This document shows positions 46,281 to 56,368 of a DNA stretch of 64,000 nucleotides, piece after piece. The notes beneath the pieces were generated by a model. It was not told the DNA's origin. It worked only from the letters and a program-made list of their open reading frames with translations, and did not search any database. Origin of the DNA: Chrysogorgia sp. JL179-B06 (lineage: Eukaryota; Cnidaria; Anthozoa; Scleralcyonacea; Chrysogorgiidae); the NCBI GenBank assembly GCA_035772405.1, contig JAYKKM010000117.1, forward strand, positions 1 to 64,000, in the 5' to 3' direction. A program made the position numbers and the translations under genes. Position 1 is the stretch's first letter; the number at the start of each line of letters is the position of its first letter.

Positions 46281-47385
46281 ATGGAACTTGGTGTGGAGAC
46301 AGAGCAAGGGTTGAGAGACATTTATTATAATCCTAAGACAGGGTTCAGTGGTGTAGAGAGGTTGTATCAAAGTGCGTTGGGAGACGGATTGAAAGTAACT
46401 AGAAAAACAGTGAAAGAATGGTTGACAGCGCAGGACACTTACACTAGGTACAAACCTATTGTGAGAAGGCATAAATTCCGTGCGACTTTTGTTGGATTTC
46501 TTGGTGAAGAGCTCCAAATGGACTTAGTGGACATGAGCAAGTATTCAAAACAGAACAAAGGTTATTATTGGATATTGACAGGCATTGAAATATTGAGTAG
46601 ATACGCTTTTGGCATTGCAGTTTATAGAAAAGACACCAAGAACATGACTAAGGCTGTTGGGGAGTTATTGAATGACTTTAAAGATCGGTTTGGAACCGCG
46701 CCTAAGCTAACGCAATTTGATGATGGACTTGAGTTCTACAACGTTGGTGTGAAAAGTTTGTTGAAAGAACACGGTGTTGAACATTTCAGCACTAAGAGTG
46801 ATAAAAAGGCTGCTGTTGTTGAGCGTTTTAATAGAAGTCTCAAGAGCATTATGTGGAAGTACTTTTACGCTCGTGGGACATACAAGTGGATTGACGCTTT
46901 GGATAAATTTGTGGACAATTACAATAGCAACGTGAATCGAAGCATTATGATGAAGCCGAAGGATGTCGATAAGTCAAATGAAGGCGAAGTGTGGACCACT
47001 CTGTTTGGTCACCAATTTGCAGACAATCCATTGCCAAAGTTTAGAGTTGGTCAATCGGTGAGAATTAGTAAATACAAGAGTGTGTTCACAAAGGGCTACG
47101 AAGCCAACTTCACTGAAGAGCTGTTTAAAGTGGTAAAGGTTATTCGTGGTGATCCGAATGTGTACGAAATTGAAGATCACACCGGTGAACAGATTATTGG
47201 TAAATTTTACGAACAGGAATTATCGCTGGTCAGTGAGAAACATGGCGACGATGTGTACAGAGTTGAAAAGGTGTTGAAAAGAAAGAAAGTCAGAGGGGAG
47301 GAAGATGGCGCTGGTCAAATGGTTGGGTTATGAGAGCAAACATAATTCGTGGATACCAGAAAGTGATATTCAAAATGTAGGTTAG
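46281..47385 (+). CDS. Retroviral-type (rve) integrase with frame-shifted chromodomain
   Basis: Starting at ATG 46281 the main frame gives 350 aa to a stop at 47333. The rve core has the catalytic triad D81 (LQMDLVD), D147 (QFDDGLEF) and E181 (VVERFNRSLK). The main frame ends abnormally. In another frame, from about 47300 to a stop at 47383-47385, lies a chromodomain signature (ALVKWLGYESKHNSWIPESD), which is the normal C-terminus of Polinton integrases. The switch falls at a G4 run (47295-47298). The enzyme inserts the element and makes the 6-bp duplication. The catalytic core is intact, but the chromodomain, a likely targeting module, is out of frame. Confidence 0.93.
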
Positions 47386-47391
47386 TGTAAT

Positions 47392-48342
47392 ATGGCCGAG
47401 GGTGGTTTCGACAACCTTGAGATGGGTAGCTCTAACGAATACAAAGATGTCGCCGACGACGAACTAGAGCGTAGTCTTGAAAAAGCCACTAAAGATAGCG
47501 AGCTAGCTTGGGACGACCCAAACGTTGCAGTCAGTGAGAGAGTTAGACTAACTAAAGTGAGGAGTGGGCTGGCTCGCGAACATGGTAGAAGGGAGCGTCA
47601 ACGCGTGCAGGAGGCCTTTAGCAATATTGAGACGCGGATTAATGACAACGCAAAAGACTACGAAGACGTTGCGAGGAGTGCGTCATTGTTAGACACCACA
47701 CGCGTGGAGTACGTCGACATACCTGGACTAACACCAATCGAGAATCGTGAGTTGAATAGCACACTCAATCCAAGCGAGAATATGCTGCGTGAGTCTAGAA
47801 TAGGCGACGCTGGTACATTGCAAATAAAAGCAAACCATTTTCGAGACTTGATAGGCAAAGCGGGCGAGAGAATGGCAGAGCTTGGTAAAGAAGATCTCAC
47901 AACTGTGGGGAGCGAAGAGCACGTTAATCTAGCCGAAAGAGTGATTGGACTCATACAGGCTAAAGACGTGCTTATTGAACAGCGGGAAATAGAAGAGGTT
48001 AGAGAGCGACAAGAGATCGACATTGACAAGTTTCAGAAGTTCAAGAAATGGGCTAGAGAAAATATGGTTGGGATGAGTGCTTTAGCGATTTCAGTGGCAG
48101 CGATTGTGACGACTGTTATTATCGCTGGGAGGTCTAACGTTATGAAAGGCGCTATGGCCACGAGGTCATTCGCACAGGCTGTTAAGAATGCGATAACGAA
48201 GATGGGTCCATGGGCTGTTGGATTAGCTAACTTAGTTTACGACGCGCTGGTGGTAGGCGCAAGGGGTCTTGCCTGGCTAGCTCAAAATCTGTGGGTGTTT
48301 GCGGTGACATTCGCGTGGCTTGCGTACAATTATCTAAACTAG
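47392..48342 (+). CDS. Polinton membrane protein A (paralogue of 48402-49802)
   Basis: This 316-aa protein begins MAEGGFDNLEMG. It has a charged, probably helical and coiled-coil-prone body (about 20-215), and ends in a conserved hydrophobic domain of about 100 residues starting FKKWARENMVGMSALAISVA, with several helices and a final membrane segment (WLAQNLWVFAVTFAWLAYNY). This C-terminal domain is shared with the next gene and resembles a recurrent invertebrate Polinton protein of unknown function. The ATG lies 6 nt after the chromodomain stop. It may be a membrane-active or internal virion protein. Confidence 0.85.
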   Translation: MAEGGFDNLEMGSSNEYKDVADDELERSLEKATKDSELAWDDPNVAVSERVRLTKVRSGLAREHGRRERQRVQEAFSNIETRINDNAKDYEDVARSASLLDTTRVEYVDIPGLTPIENRELNSTLNPSENMLRESRIGDAGTLQIKANHFRDLIGKAGERMAELGKEDLTTVGSEEHVNLAERVIGLIQAKDVLIEQREIEEVRERQEIDIDKFQKFKKWARENMVGMSALAISVAAIVTTVIIAGRSNVMKGAMATRSFAQAVKNAITKMGPWAVGLANLVYDALVVGARGLAWLAQNLWVFAVTFAWLAYNYLN

Positions 48343-48401
48343 AAAGCAAACGTGACTCATGGATATCAGAAAGCGATATTCAAAATGTGAGCTAATGTAA
48401 T

Positions 48402-49802
48402 ATGGCTGAAGGTGGGGGAGGTTTCGACGACTTTGAGATGGAGGACTTCGATAGACTTGATAGGTACACCGACGATCAAATAAACGACGAACTCGAAAAA
48501 CTCACTCGAGACTATAGTTTAATCACCGACGCGCACGTTGGCGATGACATGCCAGACATCGTGCGTGTCAAGCATGACAAATTGTATGATATAATAAATA
48601 AGTTGCAGTACGAACAGGATAGAAGAGAGGCTAGAGAAAAAGAGACGCCGTTTATTGACGATGGTAAGACGGTGACTATAAAAGTCCTCGCAACACCAAC
48701 AGAGAGCTCTAAAATAGGTTTAGACGACGCGCTTAAAGACATACCAAAAACGGAGAGACTTGGACAAACTATAAAGACATCAATAGTAAGAGACAAAAAA
48801 GACTTCTTCAAAAATGCTCTAAGATTGGACATTAGAAAGGCAGATGGACCGAACTCAAAGGAGCTCATTGATGGGTCAACCATAACTTTCGATAAGAGGG
48901 ATAAGCAAAGCGGTATCGTGTTTAGAGATGTAAAAGTTGTTGTCTCAAGGAACCAAGGTAAGACGTTTCAGTATAGCAACGCAAAAGAAGCTGCTAAAGT
49001 CGTTAAAGAGTTCAAACAACTCATCAAGCGAGCTGGAAAGGAACACAAAAACACGCCAAGTGGTGTGGTTGACGCACAGTTGAGGTCTGAGGATATAGCG
49101 CCAACAGAAGAATTGACAGACGCTATTGTTTCGAGCGTTTCTGATAGGGTTGAAAATGAGGTGGAGTCACGAGAGAGTGAGCTAAGCGATGCGACGTCTG
49201 AGGTTGGTGGCGGAGAGCAAATGTTGAGAGAAATCGCAGGCGTATTGAATCCAGTGGGTCCAAATGACGTGGTGATAAAAGCTTTAGAAATCACAGCCGA
49301 CAGATACCGCTCGAAAGCTCTAAACGAGACTGACCCAATGAAAGAACGATGGTATAAAAATGCTAGTGAGACAGCTGAGTTGAAAGCGGATAGCATACGA
49401 CTTCGGGAAGGTCTCAAACCAGAACACGAAGAAGCTAATAAAATTATTGTCGACGAGGTCAGAAACAACGACTTGTCTAGGTTAGAGAGATTCAAGAAAT
49501 GGGCTAAAGAAAATATGGTTGGGTTGAGCGCTGTAGCAATTTCAGTGGCTGGAATTATAACAACTGTTATTATCACTGGTAGGTCTGCTGTTATGAAAGG
49601 CGCTATGGCTACAAAGTCACTCGCACAGGCTGTTAAGAACGCAATCACGAAGATGGGTCCATGGGCTGTTGGGTTGGCTAATTTAGTTTACAACGCGTTG
49701 ACGTTGGGCGCAAAGGGTCTCGCTTGGTTGGCTCAAAATCTGTGGGTACTCGCGGTGGTACTTGCGTGGTTCGCTTATGATTATTACAAGCTAAAACGGT
49801 AG
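48402..49802 (+). CDS. Polinton membrane protein B (duplicate of the preceding gene)
   Basis: This 466-aa protein shares the MAEGG start, the charged body and the hydrophobic C-terminal domain (FKKWAKENMVGLSAVAISVA and beyond, about 365-466) with the 316-aa gene. About 150 extra residues in the middle include TVTIKVLATPTESSKIG and a beta-rich stretch. The 59 bp before its ATG are a copy of the end of the integrase chromodomain (still readable as SWISESDIQNV and a stop), so the duplication unit was chromodomain tail plus membrane gene. The retrotransposon begins shortly after its stop. Confidence 0.88.
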   Translation: MAEGGGGFDDFEMEDFDRLDRYTDDQINDELEKLTRDYSLITDAHVGDDMPDIVRVKHDKLYDIINKLQYEQDRREAREKETPFIDDGKTVTIKVLATPTESSKIGLDDALKDIPKTERLGQTIKTSIVRDKKDFFKNALRLDIRKADGPNSKELIDGSTITFDKRDKQSGIVFRDVKVVVSRNQGKTFQYSNAKEAAKVVKEFKQLIKRAGKEHKNTPSGVVDAQLRSEDIAPTEELTDAIVSSVSDRVENEVESRESELSDATSEVGGGEQMLREIAGVLNPVGPNDVVIKALEITADRYRSKALNETDPMKERWYKNASETAELKADSIRLREGLKPEHEEANKIIVDEVRNNDLSRLERFKKWAKENMVGLSAVAISVAGIITTVIITGRSAVMKGAMATKSLAQAVKNAITKMGPWAVGLANLVYNALTLGAKGLAWLAQNLWVLAVVLAWFAYDYYKLKR

Positions 49803-49892
49803 CGATAAAACATATGTAAAGGTATATGAACGCCACGTCAGCAGAGTTGAGCCCTGGTTTTAGACGAGCGACCATGGGTGTCATAATACAAC

Positions 49893-50463
49893 ATGGCGGC
49901 GAGAAGTTGTGCTCTGAGATTGTGTCTTCATTTCACATATTTGCTTGTCATATGTGTAGTTTTTGATGGCAAAGGTTGCAGTTTAGAATCTATACATTCA
50001 AATCATACCTGGAATAGAGCCGTTGAATATAATATTGCTCTAGAAGCGATGAAAATTGGCTCTTATGACGGGAGTTCGTGTATTCCTGCAGCATCAAGAC
50101 GACAAATTGTAACTAAACATGATCAAAGTTCTATTCAAATTTACACTCGCTTGGTTAAATTTGGTAAACAAGTCGCCCTCGTAAACTTGCTCTTGCTCTG
50201 TAACGACATAGCTTTAAATCCTGGACCGGTCACATCGAAATTGGTCTGCCCTGTCTGTAGCAAAAACTATTCGCAAAAATCAGGGAAGGTTAAACTGTGT
50301 CTCGTGTAAAGTTTGGCATCATTTAAAGTGTTCTTTGGAGAATTCCGAGTCAACAGGGACATGCCGTTTATGTAGTGTGCCTTTACCATCAATACCGTTT
50401 AAACGGAAGTGTAAACGAAACCTTTCTCGACGAAATCCTAGCTGTCGGCAGTCTTCAAGGTAA
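49893..50463 (+). pseudogene. Retrotransposon N-terminal region: 2A-like motif and PHD finger
   Basis: The first frame (138 aa from ATG 49893) has a hydrophobic N-terminus and the segment LLLLCNDIALNPGP, close to the 2A-type D-x-E-x-NPGP signature seen in several invertebrate CR1/L2 elements, with A in place of E. It continues into a zinc finger, CPVC. That finger is completed (NCVSCKVWHHLKC and CRLC) only in a different frame, from about 50293 to a stop at 50461-50463. The C4HC3 pattern fits a PHD finger. At least one indel near 50290 breaks the gene. Confidence 0.78.
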
Positions 50464-53289
50464 CTTAAAAGACATTGTTTGTACACGCGGTTTAAAGATA
50501 CTTCATTTGAATGTTCGAAGTTTAAACGGTTAAGATTGATGAACTTCGCTCAATTTTATCTACTTTGAGCTCTGGTATTCACTTGTTAACATTATCGGAA
50601 ACATGGCTCAGTAGTGACATTTTGGATTCTGAAATTGACATCGTTGGATATAAATTATATAGAGCAGATCGAAAGACCAGGGGAGGAGGCGTTGCTGTAT
50701 ACGTACGAGACGATATTTGTACAATACGAAGGGCTGATTTAGAGTCGCCGGATGTAGAATCAGTATGGCTACAAGTAATCTTACCAAAATCTCACGCTTT
50801 TCTGGTTGGGACCTTCTACCGTCCTCCAAATTCATCTAAAAGTTATGACGCAGATTTTTGCAATAAAGTTGGACAGTATGATTGATTCTGCATTAGCCCA
50901 GACACAGTCGAACGAGATTATATTACTCGGTGATTTTAATTGTGATTTCATAGCTAAAAGGTCACCATGCAACGTAACAAAACAGCTTAAGTCTTTGTTT
51001 AAGAGTTATAATTTTTCTCAAGTGATCGAAAGTCCTACGCGAACTGTGCCTGGTTCCTCTACGTTATTGGATTTAATTGTTACAAATTGCCCATCTGTGA
51101 TCAGTTCATGCGGTGTTCTGTCGTCTGGCCTCAGTGACCATGACATGATCTATTGTGTTCGTAAGTTGCATTGTAAAAAATTACCAGCAGAAACAAAGAC
51201 TTTTCGAAATTATGCAAAGTACGAACATGATAAATTCTGTGAGGAACTAAAGCGTGTCGACTGGCAAACAGAATGTGATGCCCTTGGGAATCAAAGTACT
51301 CATTATGTAGATCAGCTTTGGACTTCCTTTAAACATTTGTTTATTGCCGTTGCCGATAAGCATGCACCGTTGATGAGTAAAAGAACTCGTGGAATACAAA
51401 CTCCGTGGATGTCTGGCCAAATTAAAAAAGTAATTTATCAACGTGACCATCTATTGAAAAAAGCCAGACTGTCAAATAGAGTCGAGGATTGGAAACTGTA
51501 CAGATCGCTGCGAAATCAAGTCACGGCACAAATTAGAAAGGCTAAATGCAATTATAATAAGAAACTCATCCAAGAAAATAGTGACAATCCAAAAACCTTT
51601 TGGAAGACTATGAATAAAATTCTACCAAATGAAAAGAAAAAGCGCGTTCCTTCGGCTATAAATATTGACGGAAACTTGATAACTGATAGGAACAAAATTG
51701 TTAATGCCTTTAACTCGTATTTTATTGGATCTGTTGGACGTCTCACGGCATTTCTCGGCTTTCCGAGCAAAGACCAAAGTACTTATATAAGTTCTGATTT
51801 TTTGAACAAATTATCGAAAAATTCCTTCAAGTTTACCTCAGTTTCAACGAATTTCACATTTGAATTTTTACGGAAACTTAAAGTGCGAAAAGCGTCCGGT
51901 TTAGATCAAATGCCTGCTAGGCTCATGAGAGATGCGGCTGCTGAAATATGCAATCCACTGACGAAGATCATAAATGTCTCTTTGGAAACCGGTTATGTCC
52001 CAAGTGAATGGAAAGTTGCCAGAGTGGTCCCATTATTTAAATCTGGTAAAATCACTGATCTCGACAATTACCGACCAATTTCCATATTGCCTGTAGCTTC
52101 AAAAATTCTAGAGAGGGCTGTACACACGCAACTGTACAAATATTTAACAGTGTATCACTACTTAAGCCCTTACCAATGTGGCTTCAGAAAAAACCATTCG
52201 ACCGAGACAGCGGCTATAGCGTTCACCGACTCTGTTCGCCGAAATATGGACCAAGGTCTGTTGACTGGGTCTGTCTTTATAGACCTTCGCAAGGCGTTTG
52301 ACACCATTGATCAGTCCGTGTTATTGAATAAATTAACGAAGTATGGAGTAAACGACCTTGAACTTGAATGGTTTAACAACTACCTATCACGTCGATCACA
52401 GGTAGTTTGTTTAGGAAATGTTGCTTCGGAACAGTGTCAAGTATTATCTGGTGTTCCTCAGGGATCTATTTTAGGTCCCTTGCTGTTTGTCTTGTTTGTA
52501 AATGATCTTCCATCTGTTTTCTCAAAATGTCAAGTTCTAATGTATGCAGACGACACTGTGATTTACTATGCATCACAAGCTGTTGCTGAAATCGAACAGA
52601 TTCTAACCGATGAACTTGCCTGTCTGTATCAGTGGCTTCAAAATAACAATCTTTTCCTGAATGTGAAAAAAACTGAATGCCTACTGTTTGGTACAGCACC
52701 TAGATTGTCCAAGGTAAACGATTTTACCATAACGGCAGGAAATTCTGTTCTTCGTCGTGTTGTAGAATTCAAATACTTGGGAGTAATAATGGACGAATGC
52801 TTAAACTGGAAAGCCCAAACATCTGCTGTTTTCTCGAAAGCCAGTAAGAGGATTGGTATGCTACGACGGATAAGAAATGATATCACAGTGAATGCTGCAG
52901 ATAAGGTGTATAAATCGTTTATTCTTCCTATATTGGATTACTGCGATACTGTATGGCTCTGTTGTAACAAAGGTGATGCTGAAAGACTTGAACGACTACA
53001 GAGCCGTGCTGCAAAGGTTGTTTACCCTTCCAGTGATGATGCGATGACTACTTTAAGATGGACTCCCTTGTATAAGAGAAGGGAATATCACGTTTTAAGA
53101 TTAGTTAAAAAGTCTTTGACCAGTATAGTGCCTCAGTTTTTAACTAACTATTTCACTTTTAATCGTGATATTCATGAAAGATTAACCAGACAGAGTAACC
53201 AGCTCCACCTCCCTAAGGTGAAGACTGAAACTGCAAAAAAATCTTTTTATTACAATGGTTGCATAGTCTATAATTCTTTTATAAAGTAA
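50402..53289 (+). pseudogene. Retrotransposon endonuclease and reverse transcriptase (broken)
   Basis: The endonuclease part reads in three successive frames: HLNVRSLNG near 50498-50524; LSETWLSSDI, RGGGVAVYVRDD and GTFYRPPNS at 50538-50884; then LLGDFNCDF and SDHDMI after a break near 50830-50880. The reverse transcriptase is in one frame, with FRKNHSTETA, FIDLRKAFDTIDQ, SGVPQGSILGPLLF and YADD (52543-52554), and stops at 53289. The order endonuclease then reverse transcriptase, without an RNase H, fits the CR1/L2 clade. Confidence 0.88.
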
Positions 53290-53517
53290 TCTTTTTAAGG
53301 AAGGGGACATATCAACATTGGGGGTAGTGTAGTACGGACGTGAACTTTCAAATTTTAATATTTTCTGCATGGCTTTGAATTTTTGTATATATATATATAT
53401 ATATTTTTTTTATGATTTTGAACTTAGTAGGACCCCTATTGATACCAGCGTATATTTTATGCTGACAGGGTTATTCTGCTTAAATAAAATTTTAATAAAA
53501 TAAAATAAAAGGGGTGA
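53290..53517 (+). other. Retrotransposon 3' untranslated region and tail
   Basis: No gene is seen here. It contains a TA dinucleotide run at 53386-53404 and ends in overlapping TAAAA/AATAAAAT repeats at about 53480-53510, typical of CR1/L2-type 3' ends. These repeats abut the first readable codon of the major capsid gene. Confidence 0.75.
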
Positions 53518-54686
53518 GAACGCAACACGTAATCACGTTGAACCCTAATAAAGTCAGCCCTGGCGAGGAACTTTACATTGATATACCGAAGCTCAAGGTT
53601 AGTAGCTGTTTGGTGCCTGGATCGTTGGGTTTAGTGTTCGACTTTAAGAACGCAAACGCCAAAAGCTGGTTCTTGAACAATGTGAGCAAGTTGTTGGTTG
53701 AGAAACTTGTTGTGAGACTAGCCGGGGAGACTGTGTACGACAACAATGGGGAAAATTACACTGGTGTCTATCGCGACCTTTGGGAAAGTGTCACTGCGCG
53801 AGACCAAATGATTGACTATGGTATTGGTGGTGAGAACTTGAGAAAGCTAGTTTCTAAGGATGACAGTGGTGCGACGAGTGGGAATGTCACTAAAGTTAGC
53901 GACGCGTTAATGTTTGGTGTGATTGGAACAAAGCAGCGAATAAAACTTGGCAAAATCATGAATGACCACGGGTTGTACGCTCCTTTTAGCATGAATAACA
54001 ACTTGCAGTATGTGATCACACTTCCGAAGGCCGCAGACATCATGGTAGCGCAATCTGGTAGCGCTGTGGGTGGATACACTCTGGAGAACCTTGAGCTTGA
54101 GTACGAAACGATTGATAACCAGGAGCTCGCTGACGAAATAGCGTCGGGCTATGCAAGTGGTCGTAGTTTGTCATACGAACACGTCACGTTGATGAAAACC
54201 ACCGAATGGGACAAAGGCACGACTATTGTGAATGAAAACATTAATCTACCGAGAAAAAGCATGAAGGCAATTGTGTTGCTATTCACAAATAAGGTGCGAA
54301 CAGACAGTGAGGAGTTTCTTTACCCAAATATTGAGAATATTAGAGTCACAATCGAAGGTGTGCCAAATAGTGTGTACTCACAAGGCATCCCAAAGTCGAA
54401 GTTCTACGCAGAAGCGAAACGATTGTTTGGGTTGGGTGAAGAACACGCTCAGTTCATGACCATGCAGAAGTTCTATAAAGATGGCTTTGCGTTAGTCATC
54501 GACTTGAGGAGTGTTCAAGATAATCGCAATGTCGCCACTGGCAAGAACATTGTAAACACACAATCCGGCGTGCTTCTTGAGATCACTAAGAAAGCGACGA
54601 CTGCAAATGTCATGTGCAGGGTGTTTGTGGTAAGCGATGGGTTGGTCAACTTCATGAACAATGGGTTGCAGTCAATCCAGTATTAA
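53514..54686 (+). CDS. Major capsid protein (double jelly-roll), 5' end lost
   Basis: The readable frame gives 390 aa, but its first codon is GTG inside or at the edge of the retrotransposon; no in-frame ATG is found near it, so the native start was probably removed by the insertion. The protein matches the Polinton/adintovirus major capsid pattern: VITLNPNKVSPGEELYIDIP at the N-terminus, KSWFLNNVSKLLVEKLVVRL, GETVYDN, NLELEYETID, and INLPRKSMKAIVLLFTNK at the start of the second half. It would form the hexon-like trimer of the shell. It is followed at 15 nt by the packaging ATPase, the usual order. Assignment as capsid is firm; expression from this copy is doubtful. Confidence 0.88.
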   Translation: MRTQHVITLNPNKVSPGEELYIDIPKLKVSSCLVPGSLGLVFDFKNANAKSWFLNNVSKLLVEKLVVRLAGETVYDNNGENYTGVYRDLWESVTARDQMIDYGIGGENLRKLVSKDDSGATSGNVTKVSDALMFGVIGTKQRIKLGKIMNDHGLYAPFSMNNNLQYVITLPKAADIMVAQSGSAVGGYTLENLELEYETIDNQELADEIASGYASGRSLSYEHVTLMKTTEWDKGTTIVNENINLPRKSMKAIVLLFTNKVRTDSEEFLYPNIENIRVTIEGVPNSVYSQGIPKSKFYAEAKRLFGLGEEHAQFMTMQKFYKDGFALVIDLRSVQDNRNVATGKNIVNTQSGVLLEITKKATTANVMCRVFVVSDGLVNFMNNGLQSIQY

Positions 54687-54701
54687 ATCAAACGTGAGTT
54701 A

Positions 54702-55301
54702 ATGGAGACTCCGTTTAATATGCTAATTGTTGGTATGACAGCTTGTGGTAAGACGCATTATTTGCTGGAAACATTGGAATCTGAGTACTTTAGTAAATTT
54801 GACTACATTGTGTTGATTTGTCCTACTTTCGAGTGGAACAAAGCGTATCAAGATTGGAAATATGTGCGCGACCCCGACGTGCTAGCGATAGACTGCGCGC
54901 AAGACAGTGTCGACGCTGTTCTCAAGTGTGTAACAAATGTTTTTAAAGGCACTAACACTCTGATTGTGTTGGATGACTGTGCGAGTGGGCAGGACGTCAA
55001 GAATAGGACTAGTCAATTGGTTAACTTGGCTTTTAGTGCGCGACATTTTATGTTGAGCGTTATTGTCATCACACAACAACTGACGTCGATCGCGAAACCG
55101 TACAGAGAAAATATTAGTAAGCTCGTTTGCTTCTACTGCCCAAGTAGGAGTGATATGAAGGTCGTTATCGACGATTACCTTGGAAACATTAGCAGAGAAA
55201 AATCGTCGGCGATCGTGACCGCACTAAAAAATAATAAGTACGCCAGACTTGAAATCTCACTGCGCTACCCATACAGTCACGAAGTTGTTATTCCGCAATA
55301 A
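54702..55301 (+). CDS. Genome-packaging ATPase, A32/FtsK-HerA type
   Basis: This 199-aa protein pumps DNA into the capsid in this family. Walker A is GMTACGKT (11-18) and Walker B is TLIVLDD (about 86-92). The segment VIVITQQL (about 120-127) is the expected polar sensor. Length is normal for Polinton and virophage ATPases, the ATG is clear and the frame unbroken. It lies between the major capsid gene and the last small gene, with 3 nt to the latter. Confidence 0.95.
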   Translation: METPFNMLIVGMTACGKTHYLLETLESEYFSKFDYIVLICPTFEWNKAYQDWKYVRDPDVLAIDCAQDSVDAVLKCVTNVFKGTNTLIVLDDCASGQDVKNRTSQLVNLAFSARHFMLSVIVITQQLTSIAKPYRENISKLVCFYCPSRSDMKVVIDDYLGNISREKSSAIVTALKNNKYARLEISLRYPYSHEVVIPQ

Positions 55302-55304
55302 AAT

Positions 55305-55817
55305 ATGGGTATAAGTAATAACGTGATGGTGAAACGCAAAAGTGAAGAAAACCCCACGATTGAGGAACTAGTTGAGGAGACCGCTGACACCTCGACTGTG
55401 GAAGACAATATTGACGTTAGGAGAGCCGAACTTATTAGACTGTCTGGCGACGGTGTGGTAAGCCAATCTGAAGCGTACATTAAAAAAGCGTCCGCAAAGG
55501 TTATCGACAAGATATGGCGCCAACATGAGTTGAAGAGAATGGAAATCGCAAACGCTTTTCTCACCGACTTGCTAATCAGCAAATTCGCTAGCTTACTAGA
55601 TGGGTTGAACGCTATCGAGAACCCTGAGGAACTAAATGACGAGTTGCAAAAAGATCCGTTACTAAAGAAAGACGTCGAGAGCATTGTCGCGATTGTGACA
55701 CCATACGTACCCTTCTTGGGCTTGTTGTCGGGAGGGATCACAACGTCGAAATATGTGTACGATCACCATTTTAGAAAAGAGGCGACAAACGCTGAAAATA
55801 GTGAACAAACGGACTAA
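55305..55817 (+). CDS. Last rightward gene: helical protein with C-terminal hydrophobic segment
   Basis: This 170-aa protein is acidic at the N-terminus (EENPTIEELVEETADTST), helical in the middle (IDKIWRQHELKRMEIANAFL) and has one hydrophobic stretch near the end (PYVPFLGLLSGGITTSKYVY). No known domain was recognised. It starts 3 nt after the ATPase stop, so they are probably expressed together. The last 13 codons lie inside the right TIR, mirroring the polymerase end in the left TIR. Confidence 0.8.
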   Translation: MGISNNVMVKRKSEENPTIEELVEETADTSTVEDNIDVRRAELIRLSGDGVVSQSEAYIKKASAKVIDKIWRQHELKRMEIANAFLTDLLISKFASLLDGLNAIENPEELNDELQKDPLLKKDVESIVAIVTPYVPFLGLLSGGITTSKYVYDHHFRKEATNAENSEQTD

Positions 55818-55867
55818 TCTATTATTAACAGGTGGCAATTTTATCACGCGTGAGACACTTTTACGAT

Positions 55868-56250
55868 ACACAAATTTGTAAAAATGTGATTTGACAAATT
55901 TGTGAAAATGTTGAAACAACACTTTCTATTTTTTAAATGTGATTTGATAAATTTGTGAAAATGTGATTTAACAAATTTGTGAAAATGTTGAAACGACACT
56001 TTCTATTTTTTAAAATGTGATTTGACAAATTTTTGAAAATGTTGAAACGACACTTTCTATTTTTTAAATGTGATTCGACAAATTTGTGAAAATGTTGAAA
56101 CAACACTTTCTATTTTTTTAATATGTGAGAGTGGGCTCGTACCACATTTTATTTTTTAACACGCGAAAATGTTGAAATGACACTTTCTATTTTTTCCTAA
56201 ATGTAATTTGTGAGAATTTTGAAACGACACTCTCTATTTTTTTAAATGTG
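55868..56250. repeat. Subterminal AT-rich iterated repeats, right
   Basis: These are the mirror of the left subterminal repeats: units combining AAATGTGATTTGACAAATTT, GTGAAAATGTTGAAACGAC and ACTTTCTATTTTTT in tandem. A short GC-richer island, GTGAGAGTGGGCTCGTACC (56125-56143), interrupts them and is also present in the left TIR. No gene is seen. Confidence 0.85.
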
Positions 56251-56368
56251 GCTGAAATGGTGTCAAATTTAGTATAAACTTGGTATTGTTTCGCTAGTCT
56301 CGCGTGTGTTTGACATCAATTTAGTAGAAAACGTGCGAAGGGTGTCTAGATTGACTAACGATCGCTGT

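Larger units (their letters stand above)
49834..53517 (+). mobile_element. Non-LTR retrotransposon, CR1/L2-like, nested in the Polinton
   Basis: The element has an N-terminal region with a PHD-type zinc finger, an apurinic-type endonuclease and a reverse transcriptase, then a 3' untranslated region ending in AT-rich short repeats (TAAATAAAATTTTAATAAAA). It lies between membrane protein B and the major capsid gene, in the same direction. GAACGC occurs at 49828-49833 and again at 53518-53523 and is a candidate target duplication, but six bases can match by chance, so the ends are uncertain by tens of bases. Several frame breaks show it is dead. Confidence 0.88.

Noticed and set aside
48968..49648. 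226-aa leftward frame opposite membrane protein B
   Set aside because: It is hydrophobic and Ser/Leu-rich as expected for the antisense of a charged helical protein, with no family resemblance.
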